Shown: positions 27,404 to 36,619, numbered from the stretch's first letter. The stretch: 64,000 nt of DNA from CAVSWT01 sp963731745 (GCA_963731745.1 CAVSWT010000012.1:227983-291982), one strand, 5' to 3'. Translations and numbers: made by a program. Notes: generated from the sequence alone by a model not told the origin.

Positions 27404-27955
27404 ATGAAATTTAAAATATTAATTGCAGTTTATTTACTTTCAATACCGACATTAATTGATGCACAGCAAAAACAAAAAGCTGCGTATGATGCATTTTCAT
27501 TTGAAAAGAAGGTCACTCTTCCAGTAACGTCTGACACTTTATATGATATTGTAACTGGTGACATCAGCGGCTGGTGGGATCATAAATTTAATGATAATTC
27601 AATCGGATTTTATATTGAACCAAAACCCGGCGGCGGTTTTTATGAAATATTTAATGAAAAAGGAGATGGAGTTTTACACGCAAATGTTATTTATGCTGAA
27701 AGGGGAAAACTGCTAAGATTTGATGGGCCATTGGGATTGTCGGGTAAAGCAATCCAAATAGTAACTTCTTATCAATTTAAATCTGTTGGAACAGATTCAA
27801 CATTATTCACTGTGTCAGTTCATGCAGCCGGAGAAGTTGAGCCTGGAATTCCGGATATTGTCGAAAAAGTTTGGTCGCATTTTATTTATGAAAGATTAAA
27901 ACCATTTGTGGAATCAGGGGATTATCTTAAATACAAGAAAAAAAAATATGACTAA
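27404..27955 (+). CDS. Secreted SRPBCC/START-like domain protein
   Basis: From the ATG at 27404 the product is 183 aa with a signal peptide (MKFKILIAVYLLSIPTLIDA). A longer TTG frame from 27362 would place extra polar residues before it. The body fits the SRPBCC (AHSA1/polyketide-cyclase-like) helix-grip fold: FEKKVTLPVTSDTLYDIVTG, WWDHKF, EPKPGGGFYE, then LLRFDGPLG and a C-terminal helix (VEKVWSHFIYERLKPFVESG). These bind hydrophobic ligands; the ligand is unknown. The polysaccharide deacetylase gene overlaps or directly follows it. Confidence 0.72.
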   Translation: MKFKILIAVYLLSIPTLIDAQQKQKAAYDAFSFEKKVTLPVTSDTLYDIVTGDISGWWDHKFNDNSIGFYIEPKPGGGFYEIFNEKGDGVLHANVIYAERGKLLRFDGPLGLSGKAIQIVTSYQFKSVGTDSTLFTVSVHAAGEVEPGIPDIVEKVWSHFIYERLKPFVESGDYLKYKKKKYD

Positions 27956-27989
27956 TAATTGTGATTATTTGAGGCATAATAAATTTTTC

Positions 27990-28913
27990 ATGAATATTTT
28001 AAAAATACTATTATTCGCAGCTATTCTTTTAATATTTATCACACCCTCTTTCCCTCAAGTGAAATCTTCCGTTTGTTTTACATTCGATGACGGAAATCCA
28101 AATGATATTTTAGATTATAATTATCTGCAATGGAACCAGATGATTCTTGATACTCTAAAAGCAAATAATTTACAGGCAGTTTTTTATGTTTGCGGTAAAA
28201 ATTTAGACAATCGTGAAGGAAAGAATATTTTAAAAAGCTGGGATAATGCCGGCCACATAATAGCAAACCATACATATACGCATCTTAATTATAATAACAC
28301 AAAAAATAGTTTTGAAAAATATAAATTTGATATTTTACGGTGTGATTCTATCATCTGCGGTTATAAAAATTATCAGAAATATTTTAGAGCTCCATTTTTG
28401 AAATATGGAGACACAAAGGAAAAAAGAGATTCATTAAATGTCTTTTTAAAAAGCATAAATTATAAAAATGGATATGTAACAATTGATGGTTCTGACTGGT
28501 ATTACAATTCGAAATTAATTTCTTTTATGAAAAACAATCCTAATAAAAGCATCGAATTATACAAAAAAGCTTACTTAGAACATTTATTGAGCAGAGCTAA
28601 ATTTTACGATGAGCTTGCTTACCAGCTGCTTGGACGAAGAATTAAACATAGCATTTTGCTGCATCATAATTTAGCAAGCGCATTATTTTTAGGCGATCTA
28701 ATTAAAGCTTTTAAAAATAAAGGCTGGCAAGTTATTAACGCAAGTGATGCACTAAGCGATGAAGTTTATCAGAAAATTCCAGATATTGTTCCGGCCGGTG
28801 AAAGTCTAATTTGGGGGTTAGCTAAAGAATCTGGGAAATACGAAAAAATTTTAAGATACCCTGGCGAAGATAGTGAATACGAAGAAAATAAAATGGATAG
28901 TTTGGGATTATAA
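27990..28913 (+). CDS. Secreted polysaccharide deacetylase (NodB/CE4 family)
   Basis: From the ATG at 27990 (alternative ATG 27948) the product has a signal peptide (MNILKILLFAAILLIFITP). It carries the CE4 motifs TFDDG (metal and base), HTYTH (metal His pair), RAPFLKYG and ILLHHNLAS. The family removes N- or O-acetyl groups from chitin-like, peptidoglycan or exopolysaccharide chains outside the cytoplasm. It ends the surface-polymer region that starts with the SGNH hydrolase. Confidence 0.88.
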   Translation: MNILKILLFAAILLIFITPSFPQVKSSVCFTFDDGNPNDILDYNYLQWNQMILDTLKANNLQAVFYVCGKNLDNREGKNILKSWDNAGHIIANHTYTHLNYNNTKNSFEKYKFDILRCDSIICGYKNYQKYFRAPFLKYGDTKEKRDSLNVFLKSINYKNGYVTIDGSDWYYNSKLISFMKNNPNKSIELYKKAYLEHLLSRAKFYDELAYQLLGRRIKHSILLHHNLASALFLGDLIKAFKNKGWQVINASDALSDEVYQKIPDIVPAGESLIWGLAKESGKYEKILRYPGEDSEYEENKMDSLGL

Positions 28914-29100
28914 AACAAAATCTTACATCGTTTACTTCACATTTTAAATCTTAAAACCTTAATAAATTAAACATATCAAAATTTAACCTTATAAAATTAG
29001 ATTTTTTTCATAATTTTTGTAAAATATTCTTGATTTGCAATTAATAACATTATATATTTAGAGCCACAAAAAATATTTGCCTTAAAAAATAAGGAATTAT

Positions 29101-29547
29101 ATGCTGGACGACTTAGATATTAAAATACTAAATACTCTCCAACGAAGCGGCAGGACGAAAAGAAACGAACTTGCCGAAGAAGTGGGACTATCAATCCCAT
29201 CAGTTAGTGAACGCTTGCATAAGCTTGAAGAAAAAGGAATACTCGAAGGCTATTATGCGAAGTTAAATAAAAAGGCATTTGGTTATGATATTACTGCCTA
29301 TATTACTGTAAATATGGAATCATCTAAATATTACAAAGGATTTATTATTAAGGTTGAAAAGATTCCACAAATATTAGAGTGCTATTCAATCCTGGGAGAA
29401 GGTTCTCATCTTTTGAAAGCGGTGGTTAAAAACACAGAGTCTTTAGAAAAACTTTTAGGAGATATGCAGTCATGGCCGGGAGTAGTATCAACTAAAACAA
29501 CATATGTTTTATCGGTGATGAAAGAAACAAATATCATAGAGCTTTAG
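29101..29547 (+). CDS. Lrp/AsnC family transcriptional regulator
   Basis: The 148-aa product has the N-terminal AsnC-type HTH (LDDLDIKILNTLQRSGRTKR, LAEEVGLSIPSVSERLHKLEEKG, here as LAEEVGLSIPSV and SERLHKLEEKG) and a C-terminal ligand-binding RAM domain (ILECYSILGEGSHLLKAVV). It lies 39 bp before glutamine synthetase on the same strand. It probably controls its own expression and glnA in response to an amino acid, a common arrangement for Lrp relatives. Confidence 0.92.
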   Translation: MLDDLDIKILNTLQRSGRTKRNELAEEVGLSIPSVSERLHKLEEKGILEGYYAKLNKKAFGYDITAYITVNMESSKYYKGFIIKVEKIPQILECYSILGEGSHLLKAVVKNTESLEKLLGDMQSWPGVVSTKTTYVLSVMKETNIIEL

Positions 29548-29586
29548 TAATTCATTTAATTAACAATAAAAATAAAAGGACGTTAT

Positions 29587-31014
29587 ATGGCTAAAACTAA
29601 CTCCCCCATAGATAATGTTTTGAGCTTTGTGAAAAGCAAAAAAATTGAATTTATTGATATGAAGTTTATGGATTTTCCTGGGCAATGGCAGCATTTTACT
29701 GTACCGGTAAGCCAGCTTGATGCAGGCTCATTTGAAGATGGTTTTGGATTTGATGGTTCTTCAATTAGAGGATGGAAAGCAATAAATGAAAGTGATATGC
29801 TAATCATTCCGGATCCCAACACAATGTTTGTCGATCCCTTTATTGTTGCTCCAACTCTCAGTTTAATTTGTGATGTTTATGAGCCGGCAACAAAAGAGAA
29901 ATATTCCAGGTGTCCGAGGAATATCGCGCAAAAAGCAGAAGCATATTTAAATTCAACAGGTTTAGCTGATACAGTTTACTTCGGCCCGGAAGCTGAGTTT
30001 TTTGTTTTTGATGATGTAAGATTTGACTCAAAACCTAATGGCAGTTTTTATCAAGTTGATTCGGTTGAAGGCAGATGGAATACAGGCAGAGAAGAGGGTC
30101 CAAACTTGGGATATAAACCAAGATATAAAGAAGGTTATTTCCCGGTTCCTCCGACTGATGCTTTAATGGATTTAAGAAATGAAATGGTTCAAAATTTAAT
30201 TAACAGCGGTATTGATGTTGAAGCCCAGCATCATGAAGTGGCCAGCGGCGGACAATGCGAAATTGATTTAAGATTTCAACCTTTAGTAAAAGCAGCAGAT
30301 CAATTACTTTTATTTAAATATATTGTTAAAAATACCGCGAAGAAAAACGGTAAGTCCGTTACCTATATGCCTAAACCAATTTTTGGCGATAACGGAAGCG
30401 GAATGCATGTTCACACCAGCTTGTGGAAAAAAGGTAAACCATTATTTGCCGGCGGTGGTTATGCAGGCTTAAGTGAAATGGGATTATATTTTATCGGCGG
30501 GTTGTTAAAACATGCAGCGGCTATAATCGCATTTACAAATCCTACTACAAATTCATTTAAGAGATTGGTTCCTGGTTTTGAAGCTCCTGTTAACCTTGCT
30601 TATTCACAGAGAAACAGAAGTGCTTCAGTTCGAATTCCAATGTACTCTTCAAGCCCAAAAGCTAAAAGAGTAGAATTCAGATGTCCCGATGCTTCAGGCA
30701 ATCCTTATTTAGGATTTTCTGCAATGCTTATGGCAGGCTTGGATGGCGTGATAAATAGAATTGATCCTGGTGATCCTTTAGATAAAGATATTTATGATTT
30801 ATCTCCTGAAGAATTAGCTGATGTTCCATCAACTCCCGGCAGCTTGAATGAAGCATTGAAAGCATTGGAAGGTGATCATGAATTCTTATTGAAGGGTGAT
30901 GTATTTACTGAAGATGTAATTGAAACATGGATAAAATACAAAACTGAGAAGGAAATTAAACCAATGGCACTTCAGCCGCATCCTTATGAATTTGCTTTGT
31001 ATTATGATGTATAA
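29587..31014 (+). CDS. glnA: Glutamine synthetase, type I
   Basis: The 475-aa product is full length for GSI. Signatures include FDGSSIRGWKAINESDM (beta-grasp latch), GPEAEFFVFDD (metal Glu), NGSGMHVHTSLW (metal and ammonia site), KRLVPGFEAPVNLAYSQRNR (ATP and glutamate binding) and RVEFRCPDASGNPYL. KDIYDLSPEE near the C-terminus keeps a Tyr where GSI-beta enzymes are adenylylated, so such control is possible. It converts glutamate, ammonia and ATP to glutamine. The Lrp-type regulator upstream is probably cotranscribed, and a terminator follows. Confidence 0.96.
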   Translation: MAKTNSPIDNVLSFVKSKKIEFIDMKFMDFPGQWQHFTVPVSQLDAGSFEDGFGFDGSSIRGWKAINESDMLIIPDPNTMFVDPFIVAPTLSLICDVYEPATKEKYSRCPRNIAQKAEAYLNSTGLADTVYFGPEAEFFVFDDVRFDSKPNGSFYQVDSVEGRWNTGREEGPNLGYKPRYKEGYFPVPPTDALMDLRNEMVQNLINSGIDVEAQHHEVASGGQCEIDLRFQPLVKAADQLLLFKYIVKNTAKKNGKSVTYMPKPIFGDNGSGMHVHTSLWKKGKPLFAGGGYAGLSEMGLYFIGGLLKHAAAIIAFTNPTTNSFKRLVPGFEAPVNLAYSQRNRSASVRIPMYSSSPKAKRVEFRCPDASGNPYLGFSAMLMAGLDGVINRIDPGDPLDKDIYDLSPEELADVPSTPGSLNEALKALEGDHEFLLKGDVFTEDVIETWIKYKTEKEIKPMALQPHPYEFALYYDV

Positions 31015-31036
31015 TCCATTTTAATAATGGTATTCT

Positions 31037-31067
31037 AAAGGCGAATCAATTTTGGTTCGCCTTTTTT
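31037..31067 (+). terminator. Rho-independent terminator after glnA
   Basis: A perfect 9-bp stem AAAGGCGAA (31037-31045) / TTCGCCTTT (31056-31064) with a 10-nt loop is followed by more T residues. It lies 23 bp past the glnA stop and faces the minus-strand kinase gene, whose stop is at 31066. Confidence 0.88.
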
Positions 31068-34000
31068 ATTTGCTGTATTTATTCAGCATTAATTTATACT
31101 TATCCGCTAATGATTTTTTATCCCACTTTTTATAAAAATCTACCAACCGAATTAGAGCACTTTGAGTAATCATATTATTAATACTTAAATGTTCTTTAAG
31201 AGAATTAAAACTTTTAATAAGTAATTTCTCTCCAGAGGTATAATTATTCTGTTGTGAATATAAATCAGCCTTAATTCCTTCGGCATTATCAAGCTGCCAA
31301 TTGTATTCTGTTTTAATATTATTAAAAACTTTAGATGCTTGATCAATCATCTTAGTTGCTTTTGATAATGAATCCAATTTAATTAATATGTCGGCGTATT
31401 CAATCGCTGACGCCGCTGTTCGGAGAAAATTTATTCCATAAATTTCTTTATGCATTTCATAAGCAATTCTAAAGCATGAATCAGCTAAAACATTATTGCC
31501 CATTTCATTATATGCTTCCGCCAGGAATTTAACTGCAGCACTTGTAAAAGGAACAACTTTTTGACCGAAAGCTTTTACCCCTTTGTCATATCCGTCTTTT
31601 GCGTATTGAATGGCTTTGTTATAATTACCAAATTTTGCTTCAAGTCTTGAATGCTGCAATAAATTGCTGGCATAATTAATATGATTCTCACCGGCTGATG
31701 AAACTATCAGGCTGTCACTTTCATTTAAAAGCTTTTGGGTTTTTTTTAGGTTCCCTTTGAAATATTGAACTTCTGCAATTTGGCCAAGTGTTTTCCCGAT
31801 TGCCAAACGGTTTTCTTCATTTGATTTCTGCTGAATTTCTAAAACTGAAGAGTAATTTTTTTGTGCTTCATCTAAATCTTGAATTTCTAAATCTATTAAT
31901 CCCAAATTATGATATGCAAATGCAACATCCGGATGCGTTGGGCCTAAAAATTTTTTTCTAATTCTTAAACACTCTTTAGCTAATTTTAATGCTTCATTGT
32001 AATTACCTTTTTGCCTTAAAACACTTGCTAAACCCTGTGTAGAATATGCAACGTCCGGATGATCGGTTCCGTGGAGTTTAATATCCATTGCAAGTGATTG
32101 CCTAAACATGGTTTCTGATTCATCGTATTCACCCTCATCACGAAGCAGTTCGGCTAAATTATAAATTGTTGTAGATAATTCAGGATGGGGTTTGGTTCCA
32201 TAATATTTTTTTTGAAGTTCTAACGCCTGCTTAAAAAGTTTTTCTGAAGCTTTATATTTTGAATTTTCATGTAAGGCTAAAGCACGGTTATTCATAGCAG
32301 TAAAAAGTTCAGGGTTATTGCTGTCATTATTTTTTATATACAAGCCTATAATTATTTTATAAATCGAATCTGCCTCATTGTACTTGCCTCGAAGGCCTAA
32401 AAAATATGCTAAATTGTTAAGGCCGTTCAACCGTTTGGGATCATCCTTATCTAAATATTTATCTTGTATGCTTAAAGCTTTATATAAAAATGATTGTGCT
32501 TTTTCATATTTGCCGCCCCAGATTGCAGCTTCTGCGATGTTATTTAAACTATTTGCTGTTTCAACACTATTGTCAGTATAAAGGGACCTTCTAAGCAAAT
32601 ATGCTTTATTGAAAAGTGTATCCGCTTTTTCATAAGAACCGAAGTTCATATACACTTTGCCAATAACATCCATCATGGTTGCTTTAACATCAGGCTGGTT
32701 TTCCAGCTCCTCATCTATCTTATGCGCACCTCTTTCCAATAATTCTCTTGCAGTTATTGTATCACCCCGGGCTTCATTTGGATCAGCCACTTTAAAAATA
32801 CTTTGCAAAAATTGAGAAACCTGTGTTGCTTTATTTGCCTCTAGTCTTGCCTTGTCTCTTTCATCTTTTAATTGAATGAAATAAACGGTTGTTAAAACTG
32901 CTACCAATAAAACAGTTAAGGCTGCTGCAGAGAGAATTAAATAATGACGTTTAATAAATTTTTGAGTTCTATATTTAAAAGTTGGTGTTCGTGCGCTGAC
33001 CGGCAGGCCATCTAAGTATTTGAAGATATCATCTTTAAATTGTTCTACCGAACCGTATCTATTTCCCGGTTCTTTCCTCAACGCCATCATGCAAATATTA
33101 TCTAAATCACCTATCAATAATTTTTTTAAACTCGAAGGTTCTATGTTTCTTGTTGCAAAAATTTTTTCCGTCTCAAGCTTCTGTTCTGATGTGGTTGATT
33201 TAGTTGCTTTAGTGATAATTGTGCTTGGTTTAACCGGATCAGTAAGGCAGATAACTTTTTCCAATTCAAGGGGTGCAAAAGAATTTAATTTGTATGGGAA
33301 TGAGCCTGTTAAAAGCTGAAATAAAATTAAACCGAGAGCATAAATGTCAGTTGAAGTAGTAACAATCTCACCGCGAATTTGTTCTGGTGCGGCGTATTCC
33401 GGTGTCATGATAAATAAACCGGTTTGAGTTAACCTGGTTGAACTTTCAGCTTCATCTTCAGTAAACACTTTAGAAATTCCAAAATCTAATAGCTTCACTC
33501 TTCCGTCTTTGGTTATATAAATATTACCAGGTTTTAAATCGCGATGAATAATTAAATTTTGATGAGCATAATTAACAGCATTGCAAACAGTTATAAATAA
33601 TTCTAATCTATTTTTAATCGACAGCTTATTTTTATCACAGTAAACATCAATCGGATCACCCTCAACATATTCCATTGTAAAGTAGGGAAGGCCTTCATTC
33701 GTAATTCCGCCATCCAATAGACGGGCGATGTTAGGGTGCTGAAGTCTAGCGAGTATCTGTCTTTCTGCTTGAAAACGTTTGATTATTTCGAATGAATTAT
33801 TTCCAGGCTTAATAAGTTTTAAAGCAACTTTCTGTTCAAATTGTCCGTCTGCTCTCTCAGCCAAATAAACAGAACCCATACCGCCAAGTCCGATTTGCTT
33901 TATAACTTTATATGAACCAATTATCTTTCCTTCATACTTTAAGTTTTCAGGAATTTCAATAGTTGGAGTTGGCGAATCAAAAATAGGGTGAGATTTTAAA

Positions 34001-34146
34001 TCAGCTTCTAATAATGAATTTATTTCCTGAAATATTTCATCATCATTTCCGCATTCCTTCTTTAGAAATTCAATTCTTTCCTTTTCATTCAGTTCGATTG
34101 CTTTTTCGAAAAGGCTTTCTATTTTTTTCCAGCGGTTCTGATCCAT
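31066..34146 (-). CDS. Transmembrane serine/threonine protein kinase with TPR sensor region
   Basis: The 1026-aa PknB-type kinase has a short N-terminal helical part, then the kinase domain (about 75-390). The G-loop GLGGMGSVY starts at 87, Lys110 is in VALKLI, HRDLKPGN starts at 201 and DFGIS at 221, so all catalytic residues are present. One membrane helix follows (about 400-425), then more than ten TPR units outside the cytoplasm (KYEKADTLFNKAYLLRRSLY-type). The ECF sigma gene lies 152 bp upstream on the same strand. Such pairs define the ECF43 group, in which the kinase activates the sigma factor by phosphorylation in the one studied case (Vibrio). The target genes are unknown. Confidence 0.93.
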   Translation of the reverse strand: MDQNRWKKIESLFEKAIELNEKERIEFLKKECGNDDEIFQEINSLLEADLKSHPIFDSPTPTIEIPENLKYEGKIIGSYKVIKQIGLGGMGSVYLAERADGQFEQKVALKLIKPGNNSFEIIKRFQAERQILARLQHPNIARLLDGGITNEGLPYFTMEYVEGDPIDVYCDKNKLSIKNRLELFITVCNAVNYAHQNLIIHRDLKPGNIYITKDGRVKLLDFGISKVFTEDEAESSTRLTQTGLFIMTPEYAAPEQIRGEIVTTSTDIYALGLILFQLLTGSFPYKLNSFAPLELEKVICLTDPVKPSTIITKATKSTTSEQKLETEKIFATRNIEPSSLKKLLIGDLDNICMMALRKEPGNRYGSVEQFKDDIFKYLDGLPVSARTPTFKYRTQKFIKRHYLILSAAALTVLLVAVLTTVYFIQLKDERDKARLEANKATQVSQFLQSIFKVADPNEARGDTITARELLERGAHKIDEELENQPDVKATMMDVIGKVYMNFGSYEKADTLFNKAYLLRRSLYTDNSVETANSLNNIAEAAIWGGKYEKAQSFLYKALSIQDKYLDKDDPKRLNGLNNLAYFLGLRGKYNEADSIYKIIIGLYIKNNDSNNPELFTAMNNRALALHENSKYKASEKLFKQALELQKKYYGTKPHPELSTTIYNLAELLRDEGEYDESETMFRQSLAMDIKLHGTDHPDVAYSTQGLASVLRQKGNYNEALKLAKECLRIRKKFLGPTHPDVAFAYHNLGLIDLEIQDLDEAQKNYSSVLEIQQKSNEENRLAIGKTLGQIAEVQYFKGNLKKTQKLLNESDSLIVSSAGENHINYASNLLQHSRLEAKFGNYNKAIQYAKDGYDKGVKAFGQKVVPFTSAAVKFLAEAYNEMGNNVLADSCFRIAYEMHKEIYGINFLRTAASAIEYADILIKLDSLSKATKMIDQASKVFNNIKTEYNWQLDNAEGIKADLYSQQNNYTSGEKLLIKSFNSLKEHLSINNMITQSALIRLVDFYKKWDKKSLADKYKLMLNKYSK

Positions 34147-34182
34147 TATTGTAGAATTAATTGTTTGAATAAATTTTGTTCA

Positions 34183-34211
34183 AAACCCAAATTATCTAAG
34201 AAATTGGAGTT
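34183..34211. repeat. Near-palindrome related to 26293-26325
   Basis: AAACCCAAATTATCTAAG followed by AAATTGGAGTT forms an imperfect hairpin. It shares most bases with the copy at 26295-26323 (AAACCCAAC...AGAAATCGGGTTT). It lies between the ECF sigma and kinase genes, followed by a perfect hairpin ATTAATTC/GAATTAAT at 34222-34240. It may be a dispersed repeat or an attenuator. Confidence 0.4.
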
Positions 34212-34298
34212 ATTACTATTGATTAATTCTTCGAATTAATAAAGTATAATTAAGATATTTATCTAAACTTTAAATAAAAATATAATTTAAAAGTTATT

Positions 34299-34868
34299 TT
34301 AATTTATGGTAGTCAATTCCCTGCTAAGCCATGCGCGGGCCAAACGCCAATCCCTTCTTACGGATGGTACGGATACATTCAAGACTTCAGCAATTTCTTC
34401 ATGAGTTAGGCCAACAAAAAACCAGTATTCAATTACTTTACTCTGCCTGTCATTTAATTTTTCAAGTCTGGTTAAAGCCTCATCCAGAGCGATAAGTTCA
34501 TCCGGATTTTGATCTTTTGGAATGTTCTCTTCTATAAAAGTTACAAAAGCCTTATTGCCGCCTCTTTTTTCTGCTTTTCTTTGATGCGCATAATTTATTA
34601 AAATCCTTCTCATTGCCTGTGATGCAATTGCAAAAAAATGAGCTCTATTTTGCCAGCTTACTCTTGTTTGGTCAACCAATTTAAAATATGCTTCATGCAC
34701 CAAAGCGGTTGCATTTAAAGTATGCCCCCTTCTCTCATTTCTTAATTGCACATGCGCAATTTGATGCAGCTCTTTATAAACAAGAGGAAGCAATGAATCT
34801 ACAATTTGACGATTTCCATCCGACAAAGAGCAGAGAAGCTGTGTTATTTCTTGTTTTTTATCAATCAA
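34299..34868 (-). CDS. ECF-type RNA polymerase sigma factor, ECF43-like (kinase-linked)
   Basis: The 189-aa sigma factor has region 2 (LVHEAYFKLVDQTRVSWQNR, AHFFAIASQAMRRILINYA) and region 4 (LEKLNDRQSKVIEYWFFVGL, HEEIAEVLNVSVPSVRRDW). The HEAYFKLVDQ...HFFAIASQAMRR pattern is that of the TIGR02999/ECF43 group, which has no anti-sigma factor and is encoded next to Ser/Thr kinases. A kinase gene does follow here. The expected control is phosphorylation by that kinase rather than release from an anti-sigma. Confidence 0.9.
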   Translation of the reverse strand: MIDKKQEITQLLCSLSDGNRQIVDSLLPLVYKELHQIAHVQLRNERRGHTLNATALVHEAYFKLVDQTRVSWQNRAHFFAIASQAMRRILINYAHQRKAEKRGGNKAFVTFIEENIPKDQNPDELIALDEALTRLEKLNDRQSKVIEYWFFVGLTHEEIAEVLNVSVPSVRRDWRLARAWLSRELTTIN

Positions 34869-34984
34869 ATTTACTCTGTGAAATTATTTTTTTAATGAAC
34901 TGTTTATGGTCGAAGCGAATGAAATAGTTAGCGATTTTAATATTGTTATGTAATTCAGGAAATAATGTACTGATTCAAAAAGAA

Positions 34985-35000
34985 TATATCAATTGATATA
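34985..35000. promoter_or_regulatory. Perfect 16-bp palindrome upstream of ECF43-like sigma gene
   Basis: TATATCAATTGATATA is perfectly self-complementary. It lies 117 bp upstream of the sigma start in the 267-bp gap between the cupin and sigma genes. It could be an operator. AT-rich DNA makes chance palindromes more likely, so this is tentative. Confidence 0.35.
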
Positions 35001-35135
35001 GATGAAGAATAATTTTATTCGATTCAATTTTGTGAATAAATATTATCTTCATGCTAAAATTAAAGGAATGCATTTTACCTTCCCATTATTCCCTTATTGG
35101 ATAATCCAGCGCAATTAAAACTGACATGTCATCAA

Positions 35136-35501
35136 TTATTCTTCATCTCTATGAACAGTTTCCGGTGAAAAAGCCGGTAAACAAACCGCAATATATTCAG
35201 CGCCTTCAGGGCCTGGAGTGCTGTATTGAATCCATTCATCTTGATAAACAATTATTGCTTCGCCGGCATGAACATCTATTATTTCATTTTTTGTTGTAAC
35301 CCTAAGCATTCCGTTTAGAACAACTGTGTATTCGTCAAATTCAGGTTTTTGTCCCGGCTCAACCCATCCAGATGGGCTTGTCATTTTTGCAATACTTATA
35401 TTACTATTCTTTGAGTTTACTCTGCCGATGAACTCTTTAATTATTTTTGGTTTATTACCTGCAGCTTTTACTACTGATGGGGTTGATATTTTTTGAGGCA
35501 T
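35136..35501 (-). CDS. Cupin-domain protein
   Basis: The 121-aa product has a single cupin barrel: WVEPGQKPEFDEYTVVLNG, then GEAIIVYQDEWIQYSTPGPE. Metal-binding His residues of motif 1 (normally HxH) are not evident; acidic residues sit there instead (EFDEY). A sugar or small-molecule binding role is possible, but nothing ties it to a pathway. It follows the ArsC-like gene on the same strand by 40 bp and may be cotranscribed. Confidence 0.8.
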   Translation of the reverse strand: MPQKISTPSVVKAAGNKPKIIKEFIGRVNSKNSNISIAKMTSPSGWVEPGQKPEFDEYTVVLNGMLRVTTKNEIIDVHAGEAIIVYQDEWIQYSTPGPEGAEYIAVCLPAFSPETVHRDEE

Positions 35502-35541
35502 TTATTTTCCTATTAATTATTTTTAAATAAAATTTTGAACT

Positions 35542-35877
35542 CTATTTAATCCAGTCTTTCCAGGTTTCCGGCTGATAACCCACAGTAGATAATTTTCCAT
35601 TTCTAACTATCGGCATTTTAAATAAAAGTGCATCATTTAGCAATTCTTCTTCAAGATTAAAAACCATGAACGATAAATTTTTTTTTTGATATTGTTTGCC
35701 TTCTTTATCAATTAGTTCTTCAACTGGAATTGAATGTGAAATATTTTCAAGTTCACCTTTAGAAATTCCCTTTTCAGTTAAGTCTCTAAAATGAAATTGA
35801 ATATTTCTTTCCTTAAAAAATCTTTCTGCTTTTCTTGTATCGCTACTTTTTTTTGTACCAAATATTTGAATATTCAT
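35542..35877 (-). CDS. ArsC/Spx-fold protein lacking the catalytic cysteine
   Basis: The 111-aa product has the thioredoxin-like ArsC/YffB fold: MNIQIFGTKKSSDTRKAERF, then FHFRDLTEKGISKGEL, and the cis-Pro segment LLFKMPIVRNGKLSTVGY. The redox-active Cys normally found after the first strand (GxxxC) is Ser here (codons AGT AGC), and there is no Cys anywhere in the protein. It is therefore probably not an arsenate reductase; an Spx-like binding role is possible. Confidence 0.83.
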   Translation of the reverse strand: MNIQIFGTKKSSDTRKAERFFKERNIQFHFRDLTEKGISKGELENISHSIPVEELIDKEGKQYQKKNLSFMVFNLEEELLNDALLFKMPIVRNGKLSTVGYQPETWKDWIK

Positions 35878-36009
35878 AATATTATTATGTATTTACTTAT
35901 ATTTTAAATGATAAATTCAATACTTAAGAATAAAAAATAGAACCAATATGAGCAAATTATTTTTTATTCTTCTTTGGAAAAAGTCACTTAATGATAATTT
36001 AGAAATTAC

Positions 36010-36588
36010 ATGGCCGCTAAAGAATATTTTATTGATAAGATACATTCTAATATAGATTTTTCAAAAAATAATTTAATAAAAGGCGATTATGAGAATTGCG
36101 TTTTTGAAAATTGCAGCTTTTCACAAGTTAATCTTTCGTTCTATTCATTTGTAGATTGTAAATTTGTTAATTGTGAACTAATAAATACAAATGTTACTGA
36201 TACAATTCTACGGGACGTAAGCTTTAATAAGTGTAAATTATTAGGAATCCAGTTTGATAAATGTAATAAAATTTTATTATCGATGGAGTTTATCGATTCA
36301 CAATTAAACATGTCTTCATTCTACAAATTGAAACTGCTCAAAACAAAATTTCAGAATTGTGAATTAAAAGAAGTTGATTTTGGAGATGCAGATTTAACCG
36401 CTTCAATATTTGACGAATGCGATTTATCAAAAAGTATTTTCGATAATTCAATCTTAACTAAATGCGATTTTAGTTCTTCTTATAATTATTCAATTGATCC
36501 TGAAAAAAATAAAATTACAAAAGCTAAATTTTCAGTAAACGGTATTAGCGGTTTACTTGATAAATACGATATTAGAATAGTACAATAA
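36010..36588 (+). CDS. Pentapeptide-repeat protein
   Basis: The 192-aa product consists almost wholly of A/C-D/N-L/F-x-x repeats (ENCVFENCSF, DCKFVNCELI, NTNVTDTILR, ADLTASIFDE, CDLSKSIFDN). This builds a right-handed quadrilateral beta-helix. Its length and Cys/Phe-rich repeats resemble Qnr/MfpA-type proteins that mimic DNA and bind gyrase, but many such proteins have other unknown roles. It has no signal peptide and is probably cytoplasmic. Confidence 0.85.
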   Translation: MAAKEYFIDKIHSNIDFSKNNLIKGDYENCVFENCSFSQVNLSFYSFVDCKFVNCELINTNVTDTILRDVSFNKCKLLGIQFDKCNKILLSMEFIDSQLNMSSFYKLKLLKTKFQNCELKEVDFGDADLTASIFDECDLSKSIFDNSILTKCDFSSSYNYSIDPEKNKITKAKFSVNGISGLLDKYDIRIVQ

Positions 36589-36619
36589 TTTAAATGTTAA
36601 ATAAATATCTAAATATAAA

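Noticed and set aside
34688..34927. 79-aa plus-strand frame over the start of the ECF43-like sigma gene
   Set aside because: Antisense shadow of a well-supported gene; no family signal.
35542..35877. Naming this gene arsC
   Set aside because: The catalytic Cys is absent and there is no arsenic-resistance context.
36010..36588. Calling the pentapeptide protein a quinolone-resistance (Qnr) determinant
   Set aside because: Repeats alone do not show gyrase binding; the loop features of Qnr are not evident.
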